This document shows, one piece after another, positions 1 to 8,708 of a stretch of DNA of 64,000 bases. Position numbers and translations under genes: made by a program. How positions within the stretch are numbered: position 1 is the first letter of the stretch; every line of letters begins with the position of its first letter. Source of the DNA: Sphingomonas sp. AP4-R1 (GTDB lineage Bacteria > Pseudomonadota > Alphaproteobacteria > Sphingomonadales > Sphingomonadaceae); contig NZ_CP053346.1 of NCBI RefSeq assembly GCF_013113735.1, positions 4,354,001 through 4,418,000 on the forward strand, given 5' to 3'. The notes beneath the pieces were generated by a model. It was not told the origin of the DNA, did not search any database, and was given only the letters and a program-made list of their open reading frames with translations.

Positions 1-73
1 TCTCGGCCGCATGGCGCATCGTCTCCCAATCGGAGCGGCTGCCCATGATGATGCCGACGAGGGGTTGGGTCAC
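1..73 (-). CDS. purE: N5-carboxyaminoimidazole ribonucleotide mutase, N-terminal fragment
   Basis: Only the first 24 codons lie in the window; the gene runs off the left edge. The start is GTG at 73: a TAA stop sits immediately before it in frame, and an AAGGA Shine-Dalgarno lies about 9 nt upstream. The peptide reads V-T-Q-P-L-V-G-I-I-M-G-S-R-S-D-W-E, and the MGSRSDW segment is the phosphate-binding signature at the start of class I PurE. PurE converts N5-CAIR to CAIR in de novo purine synthesis in the cytoplasm, normally with PurK encoded next to it, here presumably beyond the edge. The call rests on this short motif. Confidence 0.85.
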   Translation of the reverse strand, partial: MTQPLVGIIMGSRSDWETMRHAAE

Positions 74-79
74 TTACTT

Positions 80-182
80 ACGTCCTTCGACACTAAAGCA
101 CCGATCGTGCTGAGCGAATCGAGGCACGGGCTGCAGGCGGTTGAGTCCGGAGCCCGTCCTTCGACCGGGCTCAGGACGAACG
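80..182. repeat. Degenerate palindromic repeat, family B (CGTTCGTGCTGAGC type)
   Basis: The gap between purE and gpmA holds a decayed copy of a palindromic repeat also found at 5371, 23582, 35067 and 38961. Its outer arms read CTTCGACACTAAAGCACC and, at the right end, GGGCTCAGGACGAACGG. No gene is seen in this gap. Confidence 0.6.
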
Positions 183-203
183 GGGAGAGGAACGGATCGT
201 CCC

Positions 204-890
204 TCACCGCTCGCTCAGATAATAACGATCGGTCGCGTTCAGCGCCTCGTCCAGCTCATAGACGATCGGCTGGCCGGTCGGGATTTCCAGCCCGGTGATC
301 TCGTCGTCCGAAATGTGCGAGAGGTGCTTCACCAGCGCGCGCAGCGAATTACCGTGCGCCGAGATCACCACGCGCTTGCCCGCCTTCAGGTCCGGCGCGA
401 TCACGCCGTCCCAATAAGGCAGCACGCGCGCGATCGTGTCCTTCAGGCTTTCCGTGTTCGGGATCGGGATGCCCGCATAGCGGCGGTCGGCCGCCAGATC
501 GAATTCGCCGCCCGGCTCCAGCACGGGCGGGGGAATGTCGAACGAGCGGCGCCAGATCTTCACCTGATCGTCGCCATGCCTGGCCGCCGTCTCCGCCTTG
601 TTGAGGCCGGTCAGCCCGCCATAATGGCGCTCGTTCAGCCGCCAGTCCTTCACCACCGGCAGCCACAAACGGCCCATCGCCTCCAAAGCGAGGTTCAGCG
701 TCTTGATCGCGCGCGTCTGAAGGCTGGTATAGCAGATGTCGAAATCGAGGCCCTTGGCCGCCATCAGCTCGCCCGCCGCCTTGGCCTCGGCGATGCCCTG
801 CTCGGTCAGGTTCACGTCCCACCAGCCGGTGAAACGGTTTTCCAGATTCCAGGCGGATTGCCCGTGGCGGATCAGCACGAGTGTCGGCAA
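204..890 (-). CDS. gpmA: 2,3-bisphosphoglycerate-dependent phosphoglycerate mutase
   Basis: This 228-residue cytoplasmic enzyme interconverts 3- and 2-phosphoglycerate in glycolysis and gluconeogenesis through a phosphohistidine intermediate. The RHG motif is at residues 8-10, with H9 the phosphorylated histidine. The substrate-binding [10 protein letters not shown] stretch is at 86-95 and the second catalytic histidine is in AHGNS at about 178-182. The length is close to the usual 230-250 residues; the C-terminal tail is short, as in many alphaproteobacterial enzymes. It lies upstream of purE on the same strand, but a 130-nt repeat-containing gap makes co-transcription uncertain. Confidence 0.96.
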   Translation of the reverse strand: MPTLVLIRHGQSAWNLENRFTGWWDVNLTEQGIAEAKAAGELMAAKGLDFDICYTSLQTRAIKTLNLALEAMGRLWLPVVKDWRLNERHYGGLTGLNKAETAARHGDDQVKIWRRSFDIPPPVLEPGGEFDLAADRRYAGIPIPNTESLKDTIARVLPYWDGVIAPDLKAGKRVVISAHGNSLRALVKHLSHISDDEITGLEIPTGQPIVYELDEALNATDRYYLSER

Positions 891-949
891 GGCATTACCC
901 CTTCAGCGTTGCGGCCTTTTAGCCGGGGATGCGCGGCGGGCAAGGCACA

Positions 950-1330
950 TCAGCCACGCCGCGACGTGGGACGCCTTCCCAGCAGGTCGAGCGCATCCGC
1001 ATTGGCGCGGCCCCACGCATAGAGCAGCTCCAGCGGCTCGACGAAGCGGCGCCCCAGCGGCGTCAGGCGATATTCCACGGCCGGCGGCATCACGCTCTGC
1101 ACCTCGCGTACGATCAGCCCCGTCTCCTCCATCTCGCGCAACGTCTGGATGAACATCTTCTTGGAGATGCCGGGCAGGCTCCGCTGCAGCGCGCCGGTGC
1201 GCGCCGCGCCTTCGTGGCGCGCGTCCAGCACATGGAGGATCATGCTCGTCCATTTGGTGGCGAACAGCTCCAGCACGCGGCGCGGCGCGCAATCCTCGCG
1301 CCAGTCCTCGTCCGCCGTTCCGGGATTCAT
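950..1330 (-). CDS. HxlR-family winged-helix transcriptional regulator
   Basis: A 126-residue DNA-binding protein with the HxlR layout: an N-terminal cysteine (C14, in the REDCAPRRVLEL context), a winged helix at about 45-90 (GALQRSLPGISKKMF, then LREMEETGLIVREV) and a C-terminal dimer helix. C14 matches the conserved cysteine that senses oxidants or electrophiles in several family members, so redox or aldehyde sensing is possible but inferred. It is transcribed divergently from the SDR gene that starts at 1434, which is the usual arrangement of an HxlR protein with its target. Its Shine-Dalgarno, GGAGG, is 8 nt before the ATG and overlaps a small inverted repeat. Confidence 0.92.
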   Translation of the reverse strand: MNPGTADEDWREDCAPRRVLELFATKWTSMILHVLDARHEGAARTGALQRSLPGISKKMFIQTLREMEETGLIVREVQSVMPPAVEYRLTPLGRRFVEPLELLYAWGRANADALDLLGRRPTSRRG

Positions 1331-1335
1331 GGGTG

Positions 1336-1351
1336 GTAACCTCCAGGTGAC
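1336..1351. promoter_or_regulatory. Candidate operator in HxlR/SDR divergent region
   Basis: GTAACC-TCCA-GGTGAC is a 16-bp near-palindrome lying directly before the HxlR start and covering its Shine-Dalgarno. A second short inverted repeat (CTAGGC/GCCTAG) lies nearer the SDR start. Autoregulation through one of these sites is an inference. Confidence 0.3.
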
Positions 1352-1433
1352 TGGTCGCCCTCTTGGTGCCGTCTAGGCGCCCGCCCGAGCGATGCCTAGC
1401 TGGCGTGCGGGACAACGTGAAGAAAGGAAGATC

Positions 1434-2495
1434 ATGGCCGGCACGGCATTGGTGGTGGGCGCGAGCGGTATCGTCGGCAGCGCGACGGCGGAATTGCTGA
1501 ATGCGGAGGGCTGGACGGTCCACGGCCTCGCCCGCCGCCCCACGGTGCAGCCGGGCGTGAACCCCATCGCCGCCGATTTGCTCGACCCCGCCGCCACGCG
1601 GGAGGCGCTCAAGGATCTGAACCCCGACGCCGTCTTCATCACCACCTGGCTTCGGCAAGACAATGAGGCGGAGAATATCCGCGTCAATTCGGCGATGGTG
1701 CGCCATCTGCTGGATGCGCTGCCCAAGCCCACCGGCCCGCGCCACGTCGCGCTGGTGACGGGCCTGAAGCATTATCTCGGGCCGTTCGAGGCTTACGGCA
1801 AAGGCACGCTTCCCCAGACGCCGTTCCGCGAGGAACAGGGTCGGCTCGACGTCGACAATTTCTATTATGCGCAGGAGGATGAGGTGTTCGCCGCCGCCGC
1901 GCGCGACGGCTTCAGCTGGAGCGTCCACCGCCCGCATACCGTGATCGGCAAGGCCGTGGGCAATGCGATGAACATGGGCACGACGCTCGCCGCTTATGCC
2001 ACGCTCTGCCGCGAGACGGGCCGGCCCTTCACCTTCCCCGGCTCGGCCGCCCAGTGGGAAGGGCTCACCGACATGACCGACGCGCGCCTGCTCGCCCGCC
2101 ATCTGCTGTGGGCCGCCACCACGCCCGCGGCGCGCAACGAGGCGTTCAACGTCGTCAATGGCGACATCTTCCGCTGGAGCTGGATGTGGCGCCGCATCGC
2201 CGAATGGTTCGGCGTCGAGCGCGCGCCGTTCGACGTGATCGTCCGCCCGCTGGAGCAGCAGATGGCGGAGGACGCCCCCATCTGGCGCCGCATCGCCGAG
2301 CGCGAGGGTCTGGCCGAACCCGATCTCGCCCGCCTGGCCTCGCCCTGGCACACCGACGCCGATCTCGGCCGCCCGATCGAGGTGGTCACCGACATGTCGA
2401 AGAGCCGCCGCATGGGCTTCACCGCCTATCAGGCGACCGACGACGCCTTCTTCGACCTCTTCACCCAGCTCCGCGCGGACCGGCTGATTCCGTAG
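1434..2495 (+). CDS. PRISE-type SDR NAD(P)H-dependent reductase
   Basis: A 353-residue extended short-chain dehydrogenase. The dinucleotide-binding motif VVGASGIVGS is at residues 7-16. Instead of the ordinary YxxxK pair, it has the pattern of progesterone-5-beta-reductase/iridoid-synthase-like enzymes: a lysine in TGLKHYLGPF (K112) and tyrosines in NFYYAQED (residues 142-149). Such enzymes reduce activated C=C bonds of enones; the substrate here cannot be told. The ATG at 1434 was chosen because GAAAGGAAG precedes it and the protein then begins M-A-G-T-A-L-V-V-G, with no extension before the Rossmann fold. It is divergent from the HxlR regulator and probably controlled by it. Confidence 0.88.
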   Translation: MAGTALVVGASGIVGSATAELLNAEGWTVHGLARRPTVQPGVNPIAADLLDPAATREALKDLNPDAVFITTWLRQDNEAENIRVNSAMVRHLLDALPKPTGPRHVALVTGLKHYLGPFEAYGKGTLPQTPFREEQGRLDVDNFYYAQEDEVFAAAARDGFSWSVHRPHTVIGKAVGNAMNMGTTLAAYATLCRETGRPFTFPGSAAQWEGLTDMTDARLLARHLLWAATTPAARNEAFNVVNGDIFRWSWMWRRIAEWFGVERAPFDVIVRPLEQQMAEDAPIWRRIAEREGLAEPDLARLASPWHTDADLGRPIEVVTDMSKSRRMGFTAYQATDDAFFDLFTQLRADRLIP

Positions 2496-2562
2496 GTATC
2501 GTCGCCGCCAGCCCCTTCTTGGAAGGACTGGGGATGGGGATCAGCTGCGCCTCTTCACCCCA

Positions 2563-2671
2563 TTCGTCATTCCCGCGAAAGCGGGAATCCATGGACCGCG
2601 ACGCCCTCGCCGGAACGGATAAACAGCTGCGTGTGGAGTCCATGGATTCCCGCCTTCGCGGGAATGACGAA
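2563..2671. repeat. Paired palindromic repeat, family A (GTCATTCCCGCG type)
   Basis: Two inverted arms, TTCGTCATTCCCGCGAAAGC at 2563-2582 and its near reverse complement ending at 2671, enclose about 65 nt. The arms also share an inner CCATGGA. It fills the gap between convergent genes and may act as a bidirectional terminator. A related copy lies inside nnrD at 4292, and a diverged one at 60741. Confidence 0.9.
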
Positions 2672-2712
2672 GCCAAAAAGATGGACCCCGCACGCGCTTT
2701 TGACCCGAACCA

Positions 2713-3903
2713 TCACCGCACCAGCGCGGCCACCAACTCCACATGCGTCGACCAGCGGAACTGGCCGATCGGGCGCACCCACTCCAGCCGCCAGCCCCCG
2801 GCCGCCAGCGTCGCCACATCGCGCGCGAAGGTGGCCGGGTTGCACGACACATAAGCCAGCCGCGACACGTCCGCCGTCGCCAGCTCCGCCACCTGCTCCT
2901 TCGCGCCCGCGCGCGGCGGATCGAGCACCACCGCGTCGAAGCGCGACACTTCCTTGGTCGTATAGGGCCGGCGGAACAGGTCGCGATGATCGGCCACCAC
3001 CGCGCGCCCCGCCCGCGCCGCCGCGCTCTTCAGCGCCAGCATGGGATCGCGCGCGCCCTCGCCGGCCAGCACCTTCGCCCCCGCCGACAGCGGCAGCGCG
3101 AACGTGCCCAGCCCCGCGAACAGATCCGCCACCGTCGCGGCATCGCCCACGATCTCCAGCACGCTTTCCACCAGAGCCGCCTCGCCGTCGGGCGTCGCCT
3201 GCAGGAAGGCGTTGTGCGGCAGCGGCACGGCCACGCCGCCCAACGTCACCGTCGCCGCATCGGGCTCCCAGCGGGATTGCGGGCCATAGCCGTCGTCCAG
3301 CGCCAGCCGGGCGAGGCCATGCGCCTGCGCGAAGTCGGTGATCGCCTCGCTCGCCTGCAGCCCGTCCGCCGTCACGCCCGAGAGCAGCACGTCGATCCCC
3401 TGATCGGCGCGCGTCAGGCGGATCTCCGCGCTTTTCTTGCGATCCAGCATCGTGCCGAGCAGTGCGCGCAGCGGCGCCACCAAAGCGAAGAGATCGGGCG
3501 CCAGCACATGGCATTCGGCCAGATCGACGATGCGGTGGCTCGCCTCTTCGTTGAAGCCCAGCACCACGCGATGCCCGATCCGCTCGGCGCGGAGCGCGGC
3601 GCGGCGGCGCGTGCGCGGCGGCGAGAGATGCGGCGCGCGGATCTCGGGCAACGCCAGCCCCTGCGCACGCAGCGCCCCCGCCACGCGATCGACGAGGAAG
3701 TCCGCGAAGGTTTCGTCATCCACATGCTGCAGCTGGCAGCCGCCGCACTTCGGATAATGGCGGCAGGGCGGCGTCGCATGATGCGGGCCGGGCGTGATCG
3801 TCCCATCCTCCGCCACCCCGTCGCCGGGGGCCGTCAGCGCCACGAAGCGGCCGTCGTCGGTCGCGCCGTCGCCGCGCGCGGCCAGTCTCGTCACAATGCT
3901 CAT
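2713..3903 (-). CDS. TrmA/RumA-family class I SAM-dependent RNA (uracil-5-)methyltransferase
   Basis: A 396-residue RNA methyltransferase of the m5U (RlmC/RlmD/TrmA) type. N-terminal cysteines C47, C53 and C56 (CRHYPKCGGC) plus a later cysteine in AECHVL form the expected [4Fe-4S] site. The catalytic C-terminal half has DPPRAG at 328-333 and the nucleophilic cysteine C354 in YVSCNPATFARD. No full N-terminal TRAM domain is obvious, although the first 35 residues are TRAM-like. The ATG at 3903 overlaps the nnrD stop by 4 nt (ATGA), which fixes the start and implies coupling. Whether the target is 23S rRNA or tRNA cannot be settled from sequence. Confidence 0.92.
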   Translation of the reverse strand: MSIVTRLAARGDGATDDGRFVALTAPGDGVAEDGTITPGPHHATPPCRHYPKCGGCQLQHVDDETFADFLVDRVAGALRAQGLALPEIRAPHLSPPRTRRRAALRAERIGHRVVLGFNEEASHRIVDLAECHVLAPDLFALVAPLRALLGTMLDRKKSAEIRLTRADQGIDVLLSGVTADGLQASEAITDFAQAHGLARLALDDGYGPQSRWEPDAATVTLGGVAVPLPHNAFLQATPDGEAALVESVLEIVGDAATVADLFAGLGTFALPLSAGAKVLAGEGARDPMLALKSAAARAGRAVVADHRDLFRRPYTTKEVSRFDAVVLDPPRAGAKEQVAELATADVSRLAYVSCNPATFARDVATLAAGGWRLEWVRPIGQFRWSTHVELVAALVR

Positions 3904-5333
3904 GCCTTGGCCACAGCGCGCTTCAAACTCCACAAAAGATCGTCGGCGATCATCGCCGGGCCCGCCAGCTCCGCCGCGCGGGCATGCAGCCAGATCGCCG
4001 CCCCTACCGCTTCCAGCGGATCGAAGCCATGCCACGCCGCCTGCGCCAGCATCGCGCCGCACACGCCCGCCAGCACATCGCCCGTCCCCGCCGTCGCCAG
4101 CCACGGCGACGCGACCGGCCCCACCAGCGCGCGGCCGTCCGGCGCGGCGACGATCGACGTGGCGCCCTTCAGCAGCACCAGCGCACCGCTCTCGGCCGCC
4201 GCCTTGCGCGCCGCCGCCAGAGGGTCCTCCCCCACCGGCCCGAAAAGCCGCTCGAACTCGCCAGCATGGGGCGTGAGCAGACGGATCGCCGCTGGGTTCC
4301 CGCGTTCGCGGGAATGACGAAGGGGTGAGGAATCGTCATTCCCGCGAACGCGGGAACCCAGTTTTCCCTTATCCTGCGCCAGCAATCCCAATGCCCCGGC
4401 ATCCAGCACCAGCGGTTTGCCCGTCACCAGCGCCACCTCCAGCCGCGCCCGGCTCGCAGAATCCGCCGCCAGCCCCGGCCCGATCACGATCGCGCCGATG
4501 CGTTTGTCCGCCAGCACCTCGGGATCCCAAGCCCGCCGCACCAGCGACAAAGGCGTGCCGAACGGCAGATCGTCCCCCGTCACCTCGACATAGCCCGCGC
4601 CCGCGCGCTGCGCTGCCTCGGCCGCGAGGAAGGCCGCACCTTGCATCGCGCCCGCCACGACCACGACCTTGCCGCGCGTATATTTGTTGCTGGTCGCATC
4701 CGGCGCCCGCAACGCCGGAGCCCCGATCCGCGCGAGCCTCGCCGCCTCGGGCAAAGGCAGGCCGAGTTCGACCACCTCCGCCCGTCCGCACAGCCCCGCG
4801 CCCGGCATCAGCGCATGCACCGGCTTGAGTGCGCCCAACGCCACCGTCAGCGCCGCCGCCTTGGTCCGCCCACGCGCGGCGCCGCTATCCGTCTCGATCC
4901 CGCTCGGCTGATCGACCGCGACCACCACCTCCGCCGCATCCAGCCACGCCGTCAGCGCCGGATCCAGCGCGCGCGATCCGATCCCGAACAAGGCATCCAC
5001 CACCAGAGGCGCAGGGGCGGCGGGCATCGCCTCCACCGGCCCCGCCCAGAGCGCGCGCATCGCCTTCGCCTGATCCGTCACCGGATCGGCCAGCGCCGCC
5101 ACACGCACCGGCCAGCCCCGCTCGGCCAGCAGCCGCGCGACGACATAGCCGTCCCCGCCATTATTGCCCGGCCCGCAGGCGACCAGCACCGCCTGCTCCG
5201 GGAATGCGGCGCAGATCGCATCCGCCACGCCTTTGCCCGCACGCTCCATCAGCGCGACAGGCGCGATGCCGCGATCGAACAGCATCTGTTCGGCGGCGCG
5301 CGTTTCCGCGGCGGTCAGAATGGGTTCGGCCAT
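3900..5333 (-). CDS. nnrD: Bifunctional NAD(P)H-hydrate epimerase / ADP-dependent NAD(P)H-hydrate dehydratase
   Basis: A 477-residue fusion that repairs hydrated NAD(P)H. The N-terminal epimerase domain (about 1-215) carries GPGNNGGDG at 54-62. The C-terminal ribokinase-like dehydratase domain (about 216-477) has NKYTRGKV, LLTPHAGEFERL and the ATP-site TAGTGD at about 411-416. Residues 325-348 are odd: they are encoded by an intergenic-type palindromic repeat inserted in frame between LDAGALGLLAQ and the LLTPH strand, a place where relatives have a short loop. The frame stays open, so the protein is probably made with an extra surface loop. It overlaps the downstream methyltransferase by 4 nt. 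Confidence 0.94.
   Translation of the reverse strand: MAEPILTAAETRAAEQMLFDRGIAPVALMERAGKGVADAICAAFPEQAVLVACGPGNNGGDGYVVARLLAERGWPVRVAALADPVTDQAKAMRALWAGPVEAMPAAPAPLVVDALFGIGSRALDPALTAWLDAAEVVVAVDQPSGIETDSGAARGRTKAAALTVALGALKPVHALMPGAGLCGRAEVVELGLPLPEAARLARIGAPALRAPDATSNKYTRGKVVVVAGAMQGAAFLAAEAAQRAGAGYVEVTGDDLPFGTPLSLVRRAWDPEVLADKRIGAIVIGPGLAADSASRARLEVALVTGKPLVLDAGALGLLAQDKGKLGSRVRGNDDSSPLRHSRERGNPAAIRLLTPHAGEFERLFGPVGEDPLAAARKAAAESGALVLLKGATSIVAAPDGRALVGPVASPWLATAGTGDVLAGVCGAMLAQAAWHGFDPLEAVGAAIWLHARAAELAGPAMIADDLLWSLKRAVAKA
4292..4361. repeat. Palindromic repeat (family A) inserted inside nnrD
   Basis: Two 29-nt arms (4292-4320 and 4333-4361) are exact reverse complements around a 12-nt loop. 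The core CGTCATTCCCGCG matches the intergenic family A copy at 2563. The unit encodes residues 325-348 of NnrD without breaking the frame. Confidence 0.95.
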
Positions 5334-5370
5334 CGCCGCGCCCTAGAGCGCGCGCACCCACATCTCAATT

Positions 5371-5456
5371 CCGTTCGTGCTGAGCCTGTCGAAGCACCGC
5401 CCTTCCTCTCTCGGAGGAGAAGTAGGACGGCACTTCGACAAGCTCAGTGCAAACGG
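5371..5456. repeat. Palindromic repeat, family B
   Basis: CCGTTCGTGCTGAGCCTGTC starts the left arm. The right arm, CACTTCGACAAGCTCAGTGC, ends near 5456. It occupies most of the 145-nt gap between ilvD and nnrD, where no gene is seen, and may serve as the ilvD 3' end. Confidence 0.85.
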
Positions 5457-5478
5457 TGAATAAGAAAGCCGCGGAAGC

Positions 5479-7197
5479 TCAGATATCCGCGAACATATGC
5501 GTCTCGGCCTTGGCGCCGGGATGCGTCACCGCCCCCGCCCAGGCCGGGCCGACATTCTTCGCGTAGCGCCACAGCGCACCCGACTGATAATCGTTCATGC
5601 GCGGCTGCCACTTCGCCCGGCGCTCGGCCAGCACGTCGTCCGCCACGTCGAGGTCGATCGTCCCCGCCTCGGCATCGATGCGGATGATGTCGCCGTCCTC
5701 GATCAAGGCGATCGGGCCGCCGTCCGCCGCCTCGGGCCCGACATGGCCGATGCAGAAGCCGCGCGTGCCGCCCGAGAAGCGCCCGTCGGTGATCAGGGCC
5801 ACGCTCTCGCCCATGCCCTGCCCGTAGAGCGCCGCCGTGGTCGACAGCATCTCGCGCATGCCCGGGCCGCCCTTCGGCCCCTCATAGCGGATCACGATCA
5901 CGCAGCCCTCGGCGATGTCGCGCGTCTCGACAGCCGCGAACGCATCTTCCTCGCGATCGAACACCCGCGCCGGTCCGTCGAACTGCAGCCGCTTCATGCC
6001 GGCGACCTTCACGATCGCGCCCTCCGGCGCCAGCGAGCCCTTGAGGCCGACCACGCCGCCCGTGGGCGTGATCGGCGTCTTCGCGTCGTAGATCACCTTC
6101 TGGTCCGGGTTCCACGTCACCTCGTCGATATTCTCGGCGAGGGTCTTGCCCGTCACGGTCAGGCAGTCGCCGTGCAGCAGCCCTTCGGCCAGCATCGTCT
6201 TCATCAGCATGTAGACGCCGCCCGCCGCGTGCATGTCCTTGGCGACATAGCGGCCGCCCGGCTTCAGATCGGCCAGATAGGGCGTGGTCTTGAAGATCTC
6301 GGCCACGTCGAACAGCGAGAAATCGATCCCGCATTCGTTCGCCATCGCCGGCAGGTGGAGCCCGCCATTGGTGGAGCCGCCGGTCGCCGCCACGATGCGC
6401 GCCGCATTCTCGAAGGCTTCGCGCGTGCAGATGTCGCGCGGGCGGATATTCTTTTCCAGCAGGTACATCACCTGTTTGCCCGCCGCGACCGCGATCTCCT
6501 CGCGGCTCTTGTAGGGCGCGGGCACCATGTTGCTGTTCGGCAGGGACAGGCCGATCGCCTCGCCCACGCAGGCCATCGTGTTCGCGGTGAACTGGCCGCC
6601 GCACGCGCCATGGCCGGGGCACGCCACCTTCTCCAGCGCCGTCACTTCGGACAGCGGGCAGGCGCCCGCCGCATATTTGCCGACCACCTCGAACACGTCG
6701 ACCACGGTGACGTCGCGATCGTGGAAGCGGCCCGGCAGGATCGATCCGCCATAGACGAAGATGGAAGGCACGTTCAGCCGCAGCATCGCCATCATCATGC
6801 CGGGCAGCGATTTGTCGCACCCCGCGAACGTCACCAGCGCATCATAGCAGTGGCCACGCACCGACAGCTCGACCGAGTCCGCGATCACTTCGCGGCTGAC
6901 GAGCGAAGACTTCATGCCCTGATGGCCCATGGCGATGCCGTCGGTCACGGTGATCGTGTTGAAGCGGCGCGGCATGCCGCCGCCCTGCTCCACGCCGATG
7001 CGGCAGGCGTCGGCCTGCATGTCCAGCGTGGTGTTGCAGGGCGCGCTGTCATTGCCCGCACTCGCCACCGCCACGAACGGCCGCGCAATCTCCTCCTCGG
7101 AAAGGCCCATCGCATAATAATAAGAGCGATGCGGCGCCTTCTCGGGGCCGACGGAAACGTGGCGGCTGGGCAGCTTGGACTTGTCGAATGTGGGCAC
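5479..7197 (-). CDS. ilvD: Dihydroxy-acid dehydratase
   Basis: A 572-residue Fe-S dehydratase that converts 2,3-dihydroxy-3-methyl acids to 2-oxo acids in valine, leucine and isoleucine synthesis. The cluster-binding cysteines are C54 (SAPCNTT), C127 ([11 protein letters not shown]) and C199 (CPGHGACGG). GRFSGGTRG lies in the C-terminal beta-barrel part. The length matches bacterial IlvD. The start at 7197 has an AAGGATCG Shine-Dalgarno about 5 nt upstream. It stands alone here; no other ilv gene is in the window. Confidence 0.97.
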   Translation of the reverse strand: MPTFDKSKLPSRHVSVGPEKAPHRSYYYAMGLSEEEIARPFVAVASAGNDSAPCNTTLDMQADACRIGVEQGGGMPRRFNTITVTDGIAMGHQGMKSSLVSREVIADSVELSVRGHCYDALVTFAGCDKSLPGMMMAMLRLNVPSIFVYGGSILPGRFHDRDVTVVDVFEVVGKYAAGACPLSEVTALEKVACPGHGACGGQFTANTMACVGEAIGLSLPNSNMVPAPYKSREEIAVAAGKQVMYLLEKNIRPRDICTREAFENAARIVAATGGSTNGGLHLPAMANECGIDFSLFDVAEIFKTTPYLADLKPGGRYVAKDMHAAGGVYMLMKTMLAEGLLHGDCLTVTGKTLAENIDEVTWNPDQKVIYDAKTPITPTGGVVGLKGSLAPEGAIVKVAGMKRLQFDGPARVFDREEDAFAAVETRDIAEGCVIVIRYEGPKGGPGMREMLSTTAALYGQGMGESVALITDGRFSGGTRGFCIGHVGPEAADGGPIALIEDGDIIRIDAEAGTIDLDVADDVLAERRAKWQPRMNDYQSGALWRYAKNVGPAWAGAVTHPGAKAETHMFADI

Positions 7198-7260
7198 GGA
7201 CGATCCTTTCGCGCGTGCCCCTAGGCCCGAGAGGGTGGAGGGATCAAGGGCAAGAACGAA

Positions 7261-7289
7261 ATAAAATCACGTTTTTTCTATAAATCACG
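7261..7289. repeat. AT-rich direct repeat upstream of the shikimate-kinase-like gene
   Basis: ATAAAATCACG (7261-7271) and ATAAATCACG (7280-7289) are direct repeats spaced 19 nt apart in an unusually AT-rich part of the ilvD/kinase gap. This divergent gap of about 175 nt carries no gene. A regulator-binding role is possible. Confidence 0.4.
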
Positions 7290-7372
7290 AAATAAGATAT
7301 CCCTGGGCTAGATAGACATCCGCGGACGAAGGCGCTGGCGGACATCGCGCGCCACGATTTAAAAGCCGGATC

Positions 7373-7939
7373 GTGATCGAGATCATAGAGCGCACGCCGG
7401 TCCGGCCAGCCCGAACCCTGCTTCTGATCGGCCCGGGAGGCGCCGGAAAGTCCATGCTGGGCGTGCAGCTTGCGCCGCTGCTGGGCCGCGCCCTGATCGA
7501 TCTGGATCACGAGTTCCTTGGTAGAATCGGAGACATCAGCACGTTCATTCGCGACGCAGGCTATGCCTCCTACAAGACGCGAAACGCGCAGCTGGCGGGC
7601 GAAATCATATGCGAAATTACCACGCCCGCCGTGCTGGTCGCATCGTCCGGATTTATGACACCCGATAACCCGCCGCTGGCGCTGGAGGCCAATCGAGCCC
7701 TGCTGGCATCGACCTATTCGATATGCCTGCTTCCGACCCGCTCTCTCGAAACGAGCGCGAGCATCATCGTCGAGCGCCAGCTAACGCGCCCTTTCTCCAG
7801 CGGAAGATTCCGCGAGGACGCAAGAATCCGCGCCCGTTACCCGGTCTATGCGAAACTCGGTGACGCGATCATATTTTCCACGGCACCCGCCATCGAGATC
7901 GCGAAGGCGGTCGCACGGTTCCTGCACGGCCGCATCTGA
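7373..7939 (+). CDS. Shikimate-kinase-like P-loop protein
   Basis: A 188-residue protein with a Walker A motif, GPGGAGKS, at residues 20-27 and an LDHEF acidic segment at about 43-47, as in the shikimate kinase fold. The C-terminal half (TRSLETSASIIVERQLTRP, GRFREDARIRARYPVYAKLGD) matches the lid and R-x-x-x-Y region of this superfamily. It recalls the kinase-like effector domain of BoxR/BzdR regulators, but the helix-turn-helix domain those carry is absent. The GTG at 7373 is the only good start; its Shine-Dalgarno (AAAAGCCGG) is weak. It is not near other aro genes, so a role in the shikimate pathway should not be assumed. Codon use is less GC-biased than its neighbours. Confidence 0.72.
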   Translation: MIEIIERTPVRPARTLLLIGPGGAGKSMLGVQLAPLLGRALIDLDHEFLGRIGDISTFIRDAGYASYKTRNAQLAGEIICEITTPAVLVASSGFMTPDNPPLALEANRALLASTYSICLLPTRSLETSASIIVERQLTRPFSSGRFREDARIRARYPVYAKLGDAIIFSTAPAIEIAKAVARFLHGRI

Positions 7940-7965
7940 CGGCCGCTCCACACCGCCGTCCGTCC

Positions 7966-8682
7966 CTAAACCGCCGCGATCACGGCCTCGATCACCGGCG
8001 CAAGCCGCTCGCACCACGCCGCCACACCGGCCTCGTCGCCGATCAGGTCCTGCCGCACTTCCAGTCCCAGATAGGGGATGCCATTCCCCTCGCCGTGGCG
8101 GTTCATCGTCGCGTTCAGCACCTGGCCCGAATAAGGCTCATTGTCTCCGGTCACGATCCCGGCCGCCTCCAGCAACGGGATGGCGATCCGCGCCGCGCGC
8201 GCGTCCTGATTGTAGAGCACGCCCACCTGCCACGGCCGGGGTGCGCCGCCGCCGCGCAGCGCGGGCGTGAAGCTGTGCAACGATACGAGCAGCTTCGGCG
8301 CCCGCTCCGTGATCATCTCCGCGACATGCGCGTGATAAGGCAGCCAGAACAGGGCCAGCCTCTTCCCCCGCCCCTCATCGCCCAGATCGGCATTGCCCGG
8401 GATGGCATGGCCGTCGCTCGTCTTCGGCACCAGCCCGGCCGCGTCCGCCTCCCGGTTGAGATCGATCACGAGGCGCGAGACGTTGCCGAGAATGCCCGGC
8501 ATCCCGATCCGCGCGCACAGCGCCCGCGCCAGCGGCGCCACGCCGATATCGATCGCGACATGCTCGCGCATCACCGCCTCCGGCACGCCGAGCGCGATGC
8601 CGTCCGGCACACGATCCGAGGCATGATCCCCGATCAGGAGCGCCGGCCCGCGCCCCTCGATATCGATCCACGCCTCGCTCAT
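7966..8682 (-). CDS. N-formylglutamate amidohydrolase family protein
   Basis: A 238-residue zinc hydrolase of the N-formylglutamate deformylase/amidohydrolase family. Family landmarks are GDHASDRVP near residue 17, IDIGVAPLARAL, RLVIDLNRE at about 70-78, LVSLHSFTP and GLEVRQDLI near the C-terminus. The histidines in DHAS and LHSF are the expected metal ligands. Family members hydrolyse N-formyl-glutamate late in histidine degradation, but no hut gene is nearby, so the substrate is uncertain. The ATG at 8682 is chosen because MSEAWIDIEG begins the conserved part; an upstream ATG at 8709 would abut ispE. Confidence 0.88.
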   Translation of the reverse strand: MSEAWIDIEGRGPALLIGDHASDRVPDGIALGVPEAVMREHVAIDIGVAPLARALCARIGMPGILGNVSRLVIDLNREADAAGLVPKTSDGHAIPGNADLGDEGRGKRLALFWLPYHAHVAEMITERAPKLLVSLHSFTPALRGGGAPRPWQVGVLYNQDARAARIAIPLLEAAGIVTGDNEPYSGQVLNATMNRHGEGNGIPYLGLEVRQDLIGDEAGVAAWCERLAPVIEAVIAAV

Positions 8683-8708
8683 CCGCACCTCACCGTCACG
8701 CGCGTCCA

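Noticed and set aside
2563..2671. CRISPR-like repeats
   Set aside because: Palindromic units are paired and inverted, not tandem with spacers, and no cas gene is present.
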